This document shows positions 29,390-38,141 of a stretch of 64,000 nt of DNA, piece after piece. Within the stretch, counting starts at the first letter, position 1, and every line of letters begins with the position of its first letter. This stretch comes from Candidatus Polarisedimenticolia bacterium (GTDB lineage Bacteria > Acidobacteriota > Polarisedimenticolia > Gp22-AA2): contig DASYUH010000060.1 in assembly GCA_036001465.1 (NCBI GenBank), positions 61,714-125,713 of the forward strand, read 5' to 3'. Below the pieces are notes generated by a model. It was not told the origin of the DNA. It saw only the letters and a program-made list of their open reading frames with translations, and ran no database searches. A program made the position numbers and the translations under genes.

Positions 29390-31692
29390 TGCCGTTCTTC
29401 GGCGTCGCCGCCCTCGTCGCGATCATCCTGCTCGTCCGGCACCTCCAGAAGCGGTTCTTCCTCGTGCAGTACCTGTTCTTCTGCCGTTTCCCGATCCTGC
29501 TCGGCCTGTTCATCGGCCTGATCCTGCCGGCCGCTCTGGTCACGTTCGGCAGGGACATGATCGGAAATCTCGGCGTGCTTGGTCCGTGGCACATCTCGCT
29601 GGTCGCCCTGGTCGCGACCCTCGCCGCCTGGGTCGTCATGTTCTCCATCGCTCTGCTTCTGGACTGGATCCCTTACAAGGCGAGGCTCGGCTTCTACCGC
29701 ACCCCCTCCCGCTTCGGCCGGCAGCCGGCGCATGCGCGAGCCCCGAAGGAGCGCCGGGCGCAAGGACCATGGCGCTGGCTGCGGACCCGGCCGCATGTCT
29801 GGACGCACCAGATTTACAGCGCCTGCCGGTTTCCGGATCACGACCGGTGGACCTACCGTCCCGCCCTGTTCCTGCTTTTGGCCGTGTTCCTCATCGGGGT
29901 GGTCGTCTGGAAGTCCGCTCCCCTGGCGAGAGAGGGGGGCATCGGTTTCCTGGGCCGGGACGCGGGACGGTTGCTGAAGAACCTCGGGCGCGCGGCCCTG
30001 GGAGTCGGCGCGGCATTCGGGCTGCGCTTCCTGAGCGCCGGCCTGGCGCGCCCCCTGTCGGCCACCTGGGCGACGCATCGCCCCGAGGTGCCGCACCAAT
30101 GGGCTCTCCAGAAGCTCAGGAGCATGAGCCCGCGGGAGTCCCCGGAACGAATCCTCCTGGGCAGGGCCCGGACGGCGGCCCCTGCGACGCTCTTGTCGCG
30201 TGTGCGCGGTGCTGTCGGATTCCTCCTGCTCTGGTACGTCCTCTACTTCACCGGCTACTGGTGCTTTCATCCCGTCTGGGCTTCGGGGGGGCCGTCTCTC
30301 CTGCTGATCCTGATCCTCGCCGTCATCGTCGGCCTCGCCCTGACCCTGGCGGCGGCGTTTCTCGACACGTTCCGCGTGCCGGTGCTCCTGCTGATCGCCG
30401 TCCTGGTGGGGCTGGATTACCGGCTGTCGGGCGTCGATCACTATTATTCCGTGACGACGGCGGCCGCCGGGTCCCCCCCGGCCTCCGCCCCGCCGAGTCC
30501 GCAGCAGGCGTACGAGGCCTGGAGATCGTCACGGGCCCCGGGGCCGTCCCCCGTCCTTGTCGTCGTGACGGCCAGCGGCGGCGGGATCACCGCGGCGCGC
30601 TGGACCGCGGAAGTCCTCACGCGGATCCAGGACGCCACCCCGAGATTCGGCGAGTCGCTGGTCTTTCTGAGCACCGTTTCCGGCGGCGGCCTCGGGGCGC
30701 TCTATTTCGTCGACGCCTACCGGGATGGACGGGCCCCCGACGGGAAGGTCGACCTGGAGCGGCTCAGGGACCAGGCCGGCCGATCCAGCCTGTCCGCGAC
30801 CGCGTGGGGAATCGTCTACCGGGACATCTGGCAGGGACTCCACATCCTGGACGAGACGCGCGATCGGGGATGGGCCCTGGAGCAGAGCTGGATCCGGCGC
30901 ATGCAGGACAAGGAGGCCACGCTCAGGCGGTGGGCTGGGGACGCTGGAGCAGGCCGGCGCCCGATCCAGATCTTCAACACCACCGAGGCCGAAACCGGCG
31001 AGCGTCTGCTGCTGGCGCCGATGAGCCTGATGCGGGCCCGGGGCCGCCCCGAGGCGCCCGGGCCGTGCGCGCCGGAGGACGGCCCGGGCGGCGCCGTGTG
31101 GCGGGTGAAGAACTTCCTGGACGCCCATCCCGGCGCCGACATGCCGATCGCCACCGCGGTGAGGCTCTCGGCGACCTTCCCCTTCGTCAGCCCGATGGCG
31201 CGGCCGGCCGCGGGGGCCGTCCCGGACGGCGCGGCCTATCACCTGGGGGACGGCGGCTACTACGACAATCACGGCGTGGTCAGCGCGATCGATTTCCTGC
31301 GCGACGTCCTACCCGCCCACTTCGAGATGACCCGAACGGACCCCGGAACGAGGCCGAAGGTGATTCTGATCCAGATCCGCGCCTCGGAGCTGCGCGACCG
31401 GCCGGCGCGCAGCGGTCATGGATTCCGCTACGCGACCTTCGGCCCCATCGACGCGCTCCTGAACGTCCGGACGACCAGCCAGGCGCTGCGGGACGACATG
31501 GACGTGGATTTCCTCCAGTCGGAGTGGGCCGGCAGGGTGGACGTCCTGTCCTTCACCTTCACGCTGCGCGACGCCGACGCACCCCTGTCCTGGCACCTGA
31601 CCCGCGACGACATCGCGCACATCGTGAAGGGATGGACGCGCGAGCACGACGACCAGCTGAGGTGCATCAAGGACGCGCTGGAAGCCGGCTGA
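29386..31692 (+). CDS. Multi-spanning membrane protein with C-terminal patatin-like lipase domain
   Basis: 768 residues from a GTG overlapping the fic stop; an ATG follows immediately. The first about 350 residues contain six to eight hydrophobic helices (for example ALVAIILLV, LGLFIGLILPAALV, LILILAVIVGLAL). From about 390 a patatin-type alpha/beta hydrolase appears: glycine-rich oxyanion motif ASGGG (about 394), nucleophile elbow STVSGGG (about 430, where the usual G-x-S-x-G has Thr in place of the second-to-last x-side glycine rule) and the catalytic DGG in LGDGGYYDNHG (about 622). It should hydrolyse membrane lipids or acyl esters. Pairing with a Fic enzyme is unusual and suggests a regulated membrane-acting effector, which is inference. 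Confidence 0.85.
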   Translation: MMPFFGVAALVAIILLVRHLQKRFFLVQYLFFCRFPILLGLFIGLILPAALVTFGRDMIGNLGVLGPWHISLVALVATLAAWVVMFSIALLLDWIPYKARLGFYRTPSRFGRQPAHARAPKERRAQGPWRWLRTRPHVWTHQIYSACRFPDHDRWTYRPALFLLLAVFLIGVVVWKSAPLAREGGIGFLGRDAGRLLKNLGRAALGVGAAFGLRFLSAGLARPLSATWATHRPEVPHQWALQKLRSMSPRESPERILLGRARTAAPATLLSRVRGAVGFLLLWYVLYFTGYWCFHPVWASGGPSLLLILILAVIVGLALTLAAAFLDTFRVPVLLLIAVLVGLDYRLSGVDHYYSVTTAAAGSPPASAPPSPQQAYEAWRSSRAPGPSPVLVVVTASGGGITAARWTAEVLTRIQDATPRFGESLVFLSTVSGGGLGALYFVDAYRDGRAPDGKVDLERLRDQAGRSSLSATAWGIVYRDIWQGLHILDETRDRGWALEQSWIRRMQDKEATLRRWAGDAGAGRRPIQIFNTTEAETGERLLLAPMSLMRARGRPEAPGPCAPEDGPGGAVWRVKNFLDAHPGADMPIATAVRLSATFPFVSPMARPAAGAVPDGAAYHLGDGGYYDNHGVVSAIDFLRDVLPAHFEMTRTDPGTRPKVILIQIRASELRDRPARSGHGFRYATFGPIDALLNVRTTSQALRDDMDVDFLQSEWAGRVDVLSFTFTLRDADAPLSWHLTRDDIAHIVKGWTREHDDQLRCIKDALEAG

Positions 31693-31738
31693 ACGGTTCG
31701 CCACGGGCGGGCAGGAGCCCAGACGGCGCCGAGGCCGC

Positions 31739-32761
31739 TCAATGGAACCTGTCCACGTACTCCACGAGCCGGGTGAACGAGTCGCGCGGCATGAGAACGA
31801 TCGCCTCGGGGGCCTTTCCGGCCATGATCTCGTAGTCGATCATCTCCGAGATATAGCCCCCGTCGATGATCGCCCTGAGGGTCTTGAACTCCTTGTCCTT
31901 CCCGTGGACCACGTACATCGCCAGCAGGCCCTCCTTCTCCTCCTCCATGCAGACGATGAGCTTCTCGTAGTCCGGCCCTGCGGTCGCTTCCTTGTAGCCG
32001 GGCTCGTGGGCCCAGACCGCCTTCACGATGGCGTACGGCATCCAGTCTTCCTGGAAGACTACCTTCACCTTCCCTTCGACCTTCTCGACCCTGTACCTGG
32101 GGCTGAAGGTCCAGTCGTTCCAGGGGCGCTTGATCTCCTTGCGCATGGCCGCGAGGCGGTCGCGCATCATCTGATGATTGACATTGAAAAGATGCGCGGT
32201 CGTCATCCTGCGCACCGCCTCCCCCCGCTTCCCCGTCTTCCACAGGGCGTCCGCGAGGAACCAGTGGGCGGCATAGTCGGCGAAATTCCTGTCGATCGCC
32301 TTCTCGAACCAGGACATCGCCTCTTTGAGGTCCCCCTGGAAGTAGTGGATGTCTCCGATCAGCGTCAGCGCGTGGTGATACTCCGGGTCCATTTCGTGGA
32401 CCTTGGTGTACAGCTTCAGCGCCTTTTCATAGTCCTTCTTCTCGAAGGCGTCCAGGCCTTCCTTCAGCACCCTGTTGCCGTCGGGGGAAAGCGGCAGCGT
32501 CGTGAGCGTGCTCGCGCCATCCGCCGACGACTTGAGGTAGGTGTAGTCCGACAGCACACGTCCCTTCTCCGTCGGTTGCGTCGCAATGTCCTTGTCGACA
32601 TCGAGCTCGTAGACCACGGAAGACTTCTCGAGAATGTCGAAGATTTCGGCGGGCGTGTGCAGCTTCGACCTCTTCTCCGGCTTGGCCGGCTCGTCGAGGG
32701 CGATCGCGGGGTTGAAGCAGCAGGACACCAGGGCCAGCGCCACGGCCGTCGGGAGTTTCAT
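31739..32761 (-). CDS. Exported TPR-repeat protein, function unknown
   Basis: 340 residues with a signal peptide (about 1-21). Two to three TPR units occur around 110-200 (LKEGLDAFEKKDYEKALKLY, HALTLIGDIHYFQGDLKEA, AHWFLADALWKTGKRGEA). The C-terminal 130 residues form a mixed alpha/beta domain (VKVVFQEDWMPYAIVKAVW) that I do not recognise. TPRs imply protein-protein contacts in the periplasm. It converges on the patatin-like gene across 46 bp. On its other side it diverges from the amine oxidase gene. Fair confidence that it is a real gene, none on its job. Confidence 0.85.
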   Translation of the reverse strand: MKLPTAVALALVSCCFNPAIALDEPAKPEKRSKLHTPAEIFDILEKSSVVYELDVDKDIATQPTEKGRVLSDYTYLKSSADGASTLTTLPLSPDGNRVLKEGLDAFEKKDYEKALKLYTKVHEMDPEYHHALTLIGDIHYFQGDLKEAMSWFEKAIDRNFADYAAHWFLADALWKTGKRGEAVRRMTTAHLFNVNHQMMRDRLAAMRKEIKRPWNDWTFSPRYRVEKVEGKVKVVFQEDWMPYAIVKAVWAHEPGYKEATAGPDYEKLIVCMEEEKEGLLAMYVVHGKDKEFKTLRAIIDGGYISEMIDYEIMAGKAPEAIVLMPRDSFTRLVEYVDRFH

Positions 32762-32882
32762 GATGTCTCCTTCTCGCTCTTGGCAAGGATGCTACACGGC
32801 GGCCCCTCCGGGTCGCAAGGCCCGCGCGCCGCCCGGCGCTGAGCGGCGACCGCCCGCGGCGCGGCAACGGTGCCGCAGGCGC

Positions 32883-32888
32883 TATGAT
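32883..32888 (+). promoter_or_regulatory. -10-like TATGAT 10 nt before the amine oxidase start
   Basis: TATGAT matches the -10 consensus at 5 of 6 positions and contains the alternative upstream ATG, which argues that translation begins at 32899. A transcript from this element would have about three leader bases. No clear -35 is seen. Confidence 0.4.
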
Positions 32889-32898
32889 TCCCGTTCTC

Positions 32899-34146
32899 AT
32901 GTCTTCGTACGACGCCATCATCGTGGGCGCCGGGGTGTCCGGCCTGGCGGCGGCCCGTCGGCTGCTCGCGGCGCGACGTCGCGTCCTGGTTCTCGAAGGG
33001 CGCGATCGCGTCGGCGGCCGCGCCTGCACCGACGCGACGACCTTCCGACGGCCCTGGGACCAAGGCTGCCACTGGCTGCACTCCCCGGACGAGAACCCGT
33101 TCACGCGCATCGCCGACGACCAGGGGTTCGTATACGCGCGCGAGGCGGCGTCCGGGGGGATCTACGTCGACGGCGCCAGGATGTCTCCGGCCGAGGAGCA
33201 GGCGGCCGTGGAGTTCCGCGAGCGCACCTTCGCCGCCGTCCGGCTCGCCGGCCGCGCAGGCGCCGGCGACGGGGCCGATCGGCCGGTCTCGGAGGTCATC
33301 GACCGGGCCCACCCCGCCGCGGCCTACGCGGCGCACGCCTTCACGGCCAAGATGGGGATCGAGCCCCGGCACGCCTCGACCCGGGACTTCGCCAATTACC
33401 GGTGGATCGGCGAGGACCGCCCGGTGCGCGACGGCTTCGGGGCGCTGGTGCGCCGCGTCTTCGCCAACGTGCCGGTGACCCTGGGCACGCGCGTGCGCCG
33501 CATCGCCCTGACCGGGGCGCGCCCGCGCGTCGAGTCGGACGCCGGCGCCGCCGAGGCGCCGCAGATCCTCGTCACCGTCTCGACCGGCGTCCTGCGGGCC
33601 GAGGCGATCGCCTTCGCGCCGCGCCTCCCCGACTGGAAGCTGCGGGCGATCGAGGCGCTCCCGATGGCCCGGGCGCTGAAGGTGGGGCTTGAATTCACCC
33701 GCGACGTGACCGGCCTCGAGGGCCCCGCCTTCCTGACGGCGATGACCGGGCACGGCGGCGACGCCATGGACGTCGAGATCTGGCCGCCCGGCTGGGACGG
33801 CGCGACCTGCTATCTCGACGGGGACCTGGCGCGCCGCCTCGAAGAGGCCGGCGGCCGCGCCGTCGAGGAGTTCGCCCTCGACACCCTCGCCGGCATCTTC
33901 GGGACGTCGGTCCGCGATGCGCTAAGGACCAGGGCGCGCACCGGCTGGAACCAGGACGACCTCACCCGCGGCACCTACTCGGCACCCCTCCCCGGCCACG
34001 CCGACGCCCGTGCCGCACTCGGCCGCCCCCTGGACGGCCGCCTCTTCTTCGCGGGCGAGGCGATCTCGATCGCCTGGGCGGGGGACGCGCACGGGGCCTA
34101 CCAGAGCGGGACTGACGCCGCCGAGGCGATGCTGCGCTCGGGATAA
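32899..34146 (+). CDS. FAD-dependent amine oxidase family protein
   Basis: 415 residues from the ATG giving MSSYDAIIV; an ATG five codons upstream lies inside a -10-like element. The Rossmann FAD-binding motif IIVGAGVSGLAAARRL opens the protein, followed by EGRDRVGGRA and WDQGCHWLH. The C-terminal FAD motif is FFAGEAISIAWAGDAHGAYQSG, where aromatic-cage residues are partly present. It belongs to the monoamine oxidase/polyamine oxidase-like fold; the substrate may be an amine, amino acid or carotenoid-like compound. No signal peptide, so cytoplasmic. Its 3' end overlaps the convergent membrane-protein gene by 49 bp. Confidence 0.9.
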   Translation: MSSYDAIIVGAGVSGLAAARRLLAARRRVLVLEGRDRVGGRACTDATTFRRPWDQGCHWLHSPDENPFTRIADDQGFVYAREAASGGIYVDGARMSPAEEQAAVEFRERTFAAVRLAGRAGAGDGADRPVSEVIDRAHPAAAYAAHAFTAKMGIEPRHASTRDFANYRWIGEDRPVRDGFGALVRRVFANVPVTLGTRVRRIALTGARPRVESDAGAAEAPQILVTVSTGVLRAEAIAFAPRLPDWKLRAIEALPMARALKVGLEFTRDVTGLEGPAFLTAMTGHGGDAMDVEIWPPGWDGATCYLDGDLARRLEEAGGRAVEEFALDTLAGIFGTSVRDALRTRARTGWNQDDLTRGTYSAPLPGHADARAALGRPLDGRLFFAGEAISIAWAGDAHGAYQSGTDAAEAMLRSG

Positions 34147-34754
34147 CCGGATTGGCTTGCGCCGTGCCTGCGAAGCCCCTGCCGCAGCTTGAACTGCCCC
34201 AGCGACACCCGGTCGATCGTGATCCCGATCACCAGCAGCAGGACGATCAGGGTGATCGCGGCGGCGTGGAGCCGCCGGTCCTTCGAGGCCGAGCACGAGG
34301 CGAAGGTCGCCACGGCGATCACCTGCAGGATGCGGAACGGCACGAAGAATGCCCGCAGCCCCATGATCGGCTCGAGGAACATTGCCCAGGCCGCGGCCAC
34401 CGTCAGGATGCCGAAGAACAGCGGGCTGGTATCGAAGTAGTGCCGCTCGATGTCGATCCGGTTATCGATGAGCTCGGGAATGATGATGTGGCTGGCGATC
34501 ACCAGCGCCCCGGGCCCTATCAGGACGTAGACGAAGATGGCGTACGTCCAGTCGGCCACCCCGCGCAGCGCCCAGAACGACCACCACATGTGCAGGTGCA
34601 GGACGATGAGCAGCAGCACCCACAGGCTGTGCAGCCAGTAGAGCCTGACCCGCCGCCGTATCTGCACCAGGTTCCCGATCCCCGCAAAGAGCTGCGTGAG
34701 CCCCAGCCCCAGGACGATCGAGACCATCACCGACAGGTAGCTGAAGCCGTCCAT
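34098..34754 (-). CDS. Integral membrane protein of unknown function
   Basis: 218 residues with about six hydrophobic segments: VMVSIVLGLGLTQLFAGIG, YWLHSLWVLLLIVLHLHMWW, YAIFVYVLIGPGALVIASHI, a fourth near 120, one near 150 and LIVLLLVIGITI near 180. The N-terminal SYLSVMVSIVLGLGLTQL pattern recurs in short uncharacterised bacterial membrane proteins, but no function is known to me. It overlaps the 3' end of the amine oxidase gene tail to tail by 49 bp, and its last 25 residues lie within that overlap. About 190 bp separate it from the divergent propeller gene; that gap holds nothing I can identify. Confidence 0.75.
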   Translation of the reverse strand: MDGFSYLSVMVSIVLGLGLTQLFAGIGNLVQIRRRVRLYWLHSLWVLLLIVLHLHMWWSFWALRGVADWTYAIFVYVLIGPGALVIASHIIIPELIDNRIDIERHYFDTSPLFFGILTVAAAWAMFLEPIMGLRAFFVPFRILQVIAVATFASCSASKDRRLHAAAITLIVLLLVIGITIDRVSLGQFKLRQGLRRHGASQSGYPERSIASAASVPLW

Positions 34755-34947
34755 GTCCCCACCCTGGCCCTTCGCGATTGCCTACCTTCGCCCGACCGAT
34801 TATCGCAGCATCCCGGAGCGGAAGTACCGCGTTCCCCTCCCTCCTGGACATACCGGGGATTCACCGGCTCGCAAATGCGGGGATCACCTGCTTGCGGCCG
34901 ACAGGCTCGCGGCACATCGTTCGGCAGTTCAACGGGAGGGAATGCCG

Positions 34948-36180
34948 ATGCGAGCGGAAAAGTCGGTCGTTGCGTCCGTTTGGGCGCGTGTCGCGCTCGT
35001 CCTCATCATGGCCGTTGCCGGGGGCTCGGAGCGGAGCGCCTTCGCAGCTACGGGAGATATCACCTGGTTGAACCGGATCGATCTCGGATGGGAAAAAACG
35101 TACGCCGGGCCGATCACCGCGGACCGGGGGAAGATCTTCGCGGCCGGGGCTGGGCCCTTCAGGTTCTCACCGTCCAGCGACGCCATGATCCATGTCGTGG
35201 GCTACGACAACCGAACCGGGCAGATCCTGTGGCACAACGTGTGTCTCGGAACCCACTGGGACGATCACGCCAAGGACATCACGGCACGCGGCGGCATGGT
35301 CTTCGTCGCCGGCATCGGCAACCTGAACACCGCCTATCCCGGGAAGGCCATCCTGGTCTGCGCCTTCGACGCCGATACAGGGGTGCGTGTCTGGGAGGAC
35401 CGGCGCGACGGGGAGGGATCCACCCAGGCAATCGTCGCCCATGCCGGCCGTGTCTTCGTGAGCGGCGGATGGCCGACCCGTCCCGTCCTGCGAGCGTACG
35501 ACGCCGAAACCGGCGTCGTCGCCTGGGAAGCCGAGGCCGGCGGCTCGATCTCTCCTTACTCCGATGTCGGTGGATCGATCGCGATTCACGGCAATCTGGT
35601 GTTCGCCATGGGGCGCGATGCCGCGGGCGGCCTCCATCTCCGCGCCTACGACGCCCAGACGGGGGCGCCCTCCTGGGAGACGGAGCCGCTCGGCGACACG
35701 GAATCGGCACGCTCCCTGCATGTCGCGGCCTCGGCGGGGGTCGTCTTCGCCGTGGTGACCGACGCCGCCGGACCCCGGATGAGCGGCTTCGATGCGGATA
35801 CAGGGGCCCCTCTATGGCAGACCGACACCGGCGGCCCCGTCGCGGCGCTCGCCGCGGAAGGCGGTCGGGTCTTCGCATCCGGGGTGGGCTCCGGGCTCCG
35901 GGCCTACGCCGCCGCCAGCGGCGAGATCCTGTGGGATTCGCCCGGGGGAGGCATGAAGATCGCGGCCGGCGGCGGCACGGTCTCCGTCGTCGGGGGGAGC
36001 GTCCAATCGTTCGACGCGGCGAACGGAGAGCGCCTCATGCAGGCCGGGATCTCGGGGTCCATCGAAAACGGCGGCGGCATCGCCTGGAGCAGCGGCCGGG
36101 TCTTCACCAGCGGAACGACGTGGTCTCCCGTGTATTACACCCACACGGAATGGATCGTGGCGGGCTACGACGCGAAGTGA
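34948..36180 (+). CDS. Exported PQQ-like beta-propeller protein
   Basis: 410 residues with a signal peptide (about 1-35) and seven to eight repeats of the PQQ/quinoprotein-like blade, recognisable as AYDAETGVVAWEAE, AYDAQTGAPSWETE, GFDADTGAPLWQTD and AYAAASGEILWDSP. It lacks the catalytic residues and calcium site of alcohol dehydrogenases, so it is more likely a scaffold or ligand-binding propeller than an enzyme. The start is the second of two ATGs, chosen because GGAGG lies 8 nt upstream of it and only 2 nt from the first. A 198-bp gap with nothing evident, apart from two short TTTCCCC runs, precedes the next gene. Confidence 0.88.
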   Translation: MRAEKSVVASVWARVALVLIMAVAGGSERSAFAATGDITWLNRIDLGWEKTYAGPITADRGKIFAAGAGPFRFSPSSDAMIHVVGYDNRTGQILWHNVCLGTHWDDHAKDITARGGMVFVAGIGNLNTAYPGKAILVCAFDADTGVRVWEDRRDGEGSTQAIVAHAGRVFVSGGWPTRPVLRAYDAETGVVAWEAEAGGSISPYSDVGGSIAIHGNLVFAMGRDAAGGLHLRAYDAQTGAPSWETEPLGDTESARSLHVAASAGVVFAVVTDAAGPRMSGFDADTGAPLWQTDTGGPVAALAAEGGRVFASGVGSGLRAYAAASGEILWDSPGGGMKIAAGGGTVSVVGGSVQSFDAANGERLMQAGISGSIENGGGIAWSSGRVFTSGTTWSPVYYTHTEWIVAGYDAK

Positions 36181-36377
36181 TCGGCGGCCATCCGGCTCTT
36201 ATCTGGATGCCCTGGACCAGCGACATCGGAGAAACCCCGGCCTCGCGTTCAGGTTTTTCCCCGCTTCGATCCAGCGGTTTCCCCGATTGCGGGCCTGTGC
36301 GTCCCGGCGCATTTTGGCGCCCGGCATTCTGAGGGCCGTTCCGTCAACCGGGGTTCGATACCAGGAGGAGACACACC

Positions 36378-37505
36378 ATGCGGCGTCTCGCCATCGTCGT
36401 CCTCACGCTGTCCGCGCTCGCGTTCGTCCCAGTCGCCTCGGCCGACGTGGACTCCCCACAGGGGTACATCGTCGTGCTGAAGCCCGGCGCGGATCCCGCG
36501 CTGGTCGCCGCCGTGCACTCCGTGCGGCTCGGACTCCAGGTCGGCTTCGTCTACACGCAGGCGCTGCAGGGTTACTCGGCTCTCGTGCCCGCAGGCGCCC
36601 TCGACGCCCTGCGCAACGACGCGCGCGTGGCCTACGTCGAGCGCGACCAGACGATGCGGGCCGTCACCACGCAGCCCGGCGCGACGTGGGGCATCGACCG
36701 CACCGACCAGCGCGCGCTGCCGCTCTCCGGCACGTTCACGTACACCGCCACCGGGACGGGCGTGACCGCCTACGTGATCGACACGGGCATCCGGAAGACC
36801 CACGCCGAGTTCGGCGGGCGCGCCGTGCACGGCTTCGACGCCGTCACCGCCGGACTGAGCTCCGACGATTGCAACGGGCACGGCACGCACGTGTCCGGGA
36901 CCATCGGCGGGGCGACCTACGGGATCGCCAAGGGCGTGCGGCTCGTCGCCGTGCGCGTGCTCAACTGCGCCGGCATCGGGCTCACCTCGGGCGTGATCGC
37001 CGGCGTCGACTGGGTCACGGGCAACCACGCCCCGGGCGCACCCGCGGTCGCGAACATGAGCCTCGGCGGCGGCCAGTCGGCGGCGCTCGACCAGGCCGTG
37101 CGCAACTCGATCGCCGACGGCGTCACCTACGCCGTCGCCGCCGGCAACGACACCGCGGACGCCTGCGCCGGCTCCCCGTCCGGCGTGACGCAGGCGATCA
37201 CCGTCGGCGCGACCGACGCAGCCGACGGCAGGGCGAGCTTCTCGAACTTCGGCTCGTGCGTCGACTGGTTCGCCCCCGGCGTGAACATCACGTCGGCGTG
37301 GTGGCTGACGGACACCTCGACGAATATCATCAGCGGCACGTCGATGGCGACACCGCACACCGCCGGCGTGGCCGCTCTGTACCTCCAGGGAAACCCGGGG
37401 GCGACGGCGCAGCAGGTCCGCGACGCGCTGTTCAACCTGACGACCAAGGGCATCGTCACGAGCGCGCAGAGCGCCAACAATCATCTGCTGTTCACGAGCT
37501 TCTAG
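36378..37505 (+). CDS. Secreted S8 subtilisin-like protease with I9 propeptide
   Basis: 375 residues in proteinase-K subfamily order: signal peptide (about 1-22), I9 inhibitor prodomain (about 27-95, YIVVLKPGADPALV), then the catalytic domain. The triad is Asp in YVIDTGI (about 134), His in NGHGTHVSG (about 169) and Ser in GTSMATPHTAG (about 322), with oxyanion Asn in AAGND. It is expected to be autoprocessed and secreted as an endoprotease. AGGAGGAG precedes the ATG. The third codon positions are even more GC-rich than in neighbours, and the protein resembles actinobacterial enzymes, so horizontal acquisition is possible though not shown. Confidence 0.95.
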   Translation: MRRLAIVVLTLSALAFVPVASADVDSPQGYIVVLKPGADPALVAAVHSVRLGLQVGFVYTQALQGYSALVPAGALDALRNDARVAYVERDQTMRAVTTQPGATWGIDRTDQRALPLSGTFTYTATGTGVTAYVIDTGIRKTHAEFGGRAVHGFDAVTAGLSSDDCNGHGTHVSGTIGGATYGIAKGVRLVAVRVLNCAGIGLTSGVIAGVDWVTGNHAPGAPAVANMSLGGGQSAALDQAVRNSIADGVTYAVAAGNDTADACAGSPSGVTQAITVGATDAADGRASFSNFGSCVDWFAPGVNITSAWWLTDTSTNIISGTSMATPHTAGVAALYLQGNPGATAQQVRDALFNLTTKGIVTSAQSANNHLLFTSF

Positions 37506-37512
37506 CGAGGCT

Positions 37513-38121
37513 TCACCGGGCGGGCCGGGTCTCCCTGACGCTGGGGCGCTCCACGACGCGCCCGGCCCAGGACTGGACCGCCGGGCCTGGAGTCACGTCC
37601 AGAGTCGGGAGGAACTGCAGGAACGGCGCGTAGCACACGTCCGCCAGCGTGAACCGGTCGCCGGCCAGATACTCCTTCCCCTGGATCTCCCCTTCCAGGA
37701 TCGACAGGTGCTTCTCGATCTTCACCCTGGCCTTCTCCATCGGCTCGAGGTTCCAGCGCTCTCTCGGAAGGAACCGCTTGGGAACGAGGATGGTCCGGGC
37801 CGGCCCGGCGAACTCGAGGTCGCACAGCTTCATGTGCATCCCCACGCGCGCCCGGCCGCGCGGGTCCGGCGGCAGGAGCGGCGGCGAGGGCCTTGTGGCT
37901 TCGAGGTACTCCAGGATCGCCGTCGACTCGTACAGCACCCAGCCATCCTCGTCGATCGCCGGCACCCGTCCGTACGGGTTCTTCGACAGGTACTCCGGCT
38001 GGAACTGGGCGCGCGCCAGGAGGTCGACCTCGATCAGCTCGGCGGGAATGCGCTTCTCGAGCAGCGCGATGCGCACCCGCTGCGAGAAGGTGGACAGAGG
38101 GTGATGGTAGAGCCTGAGCAT
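37513..38121 (-). CDS. Glutathione S-transferase family protein
   Basis: 202 residues, the usual GST length. The N-terminal thioredoxin-fold domain has LYHHPLSTFSQRVRIAL with the Ser/Cys-type active-site helix, NPYGRVPAIDEDG with the cis-Pro, and YESTAILEYLE for the gamma-glutamyl contact. The C-terminal helical domain has LAGDRFTLADVCYAPFL with the N-capping box. It probably conjugates or isomerises with glutathione or another thiol, in the cytoplasm. It converges on the subtilisin gene with 7 bp between and starts 20 bp after the M3 peptidase stop, so it may be cotranscribed with that peptidase. Confidence 0.92.
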   Translation of the reverse strand: MLRLYHHPLSTFSQRVRIALLEKRIPAELIEVDLLARAQFQPEYLSKNPYGRVPAIDEDGWVLYESTAILEYLEATRPSPPLLPPDPRGRARVGMHMKLCDLEFAGPARTILVPKRFLPRERWNLEPMEKARVKIEKHLSILEGEIQGKEYLAGDRFTLADVCYAPFLQFLPTLDVTPGPAVQSWAGRVVERPSVRETRPAR

Positions 38122-38141
38122 GGCCGGCCCTCCGGACGATT

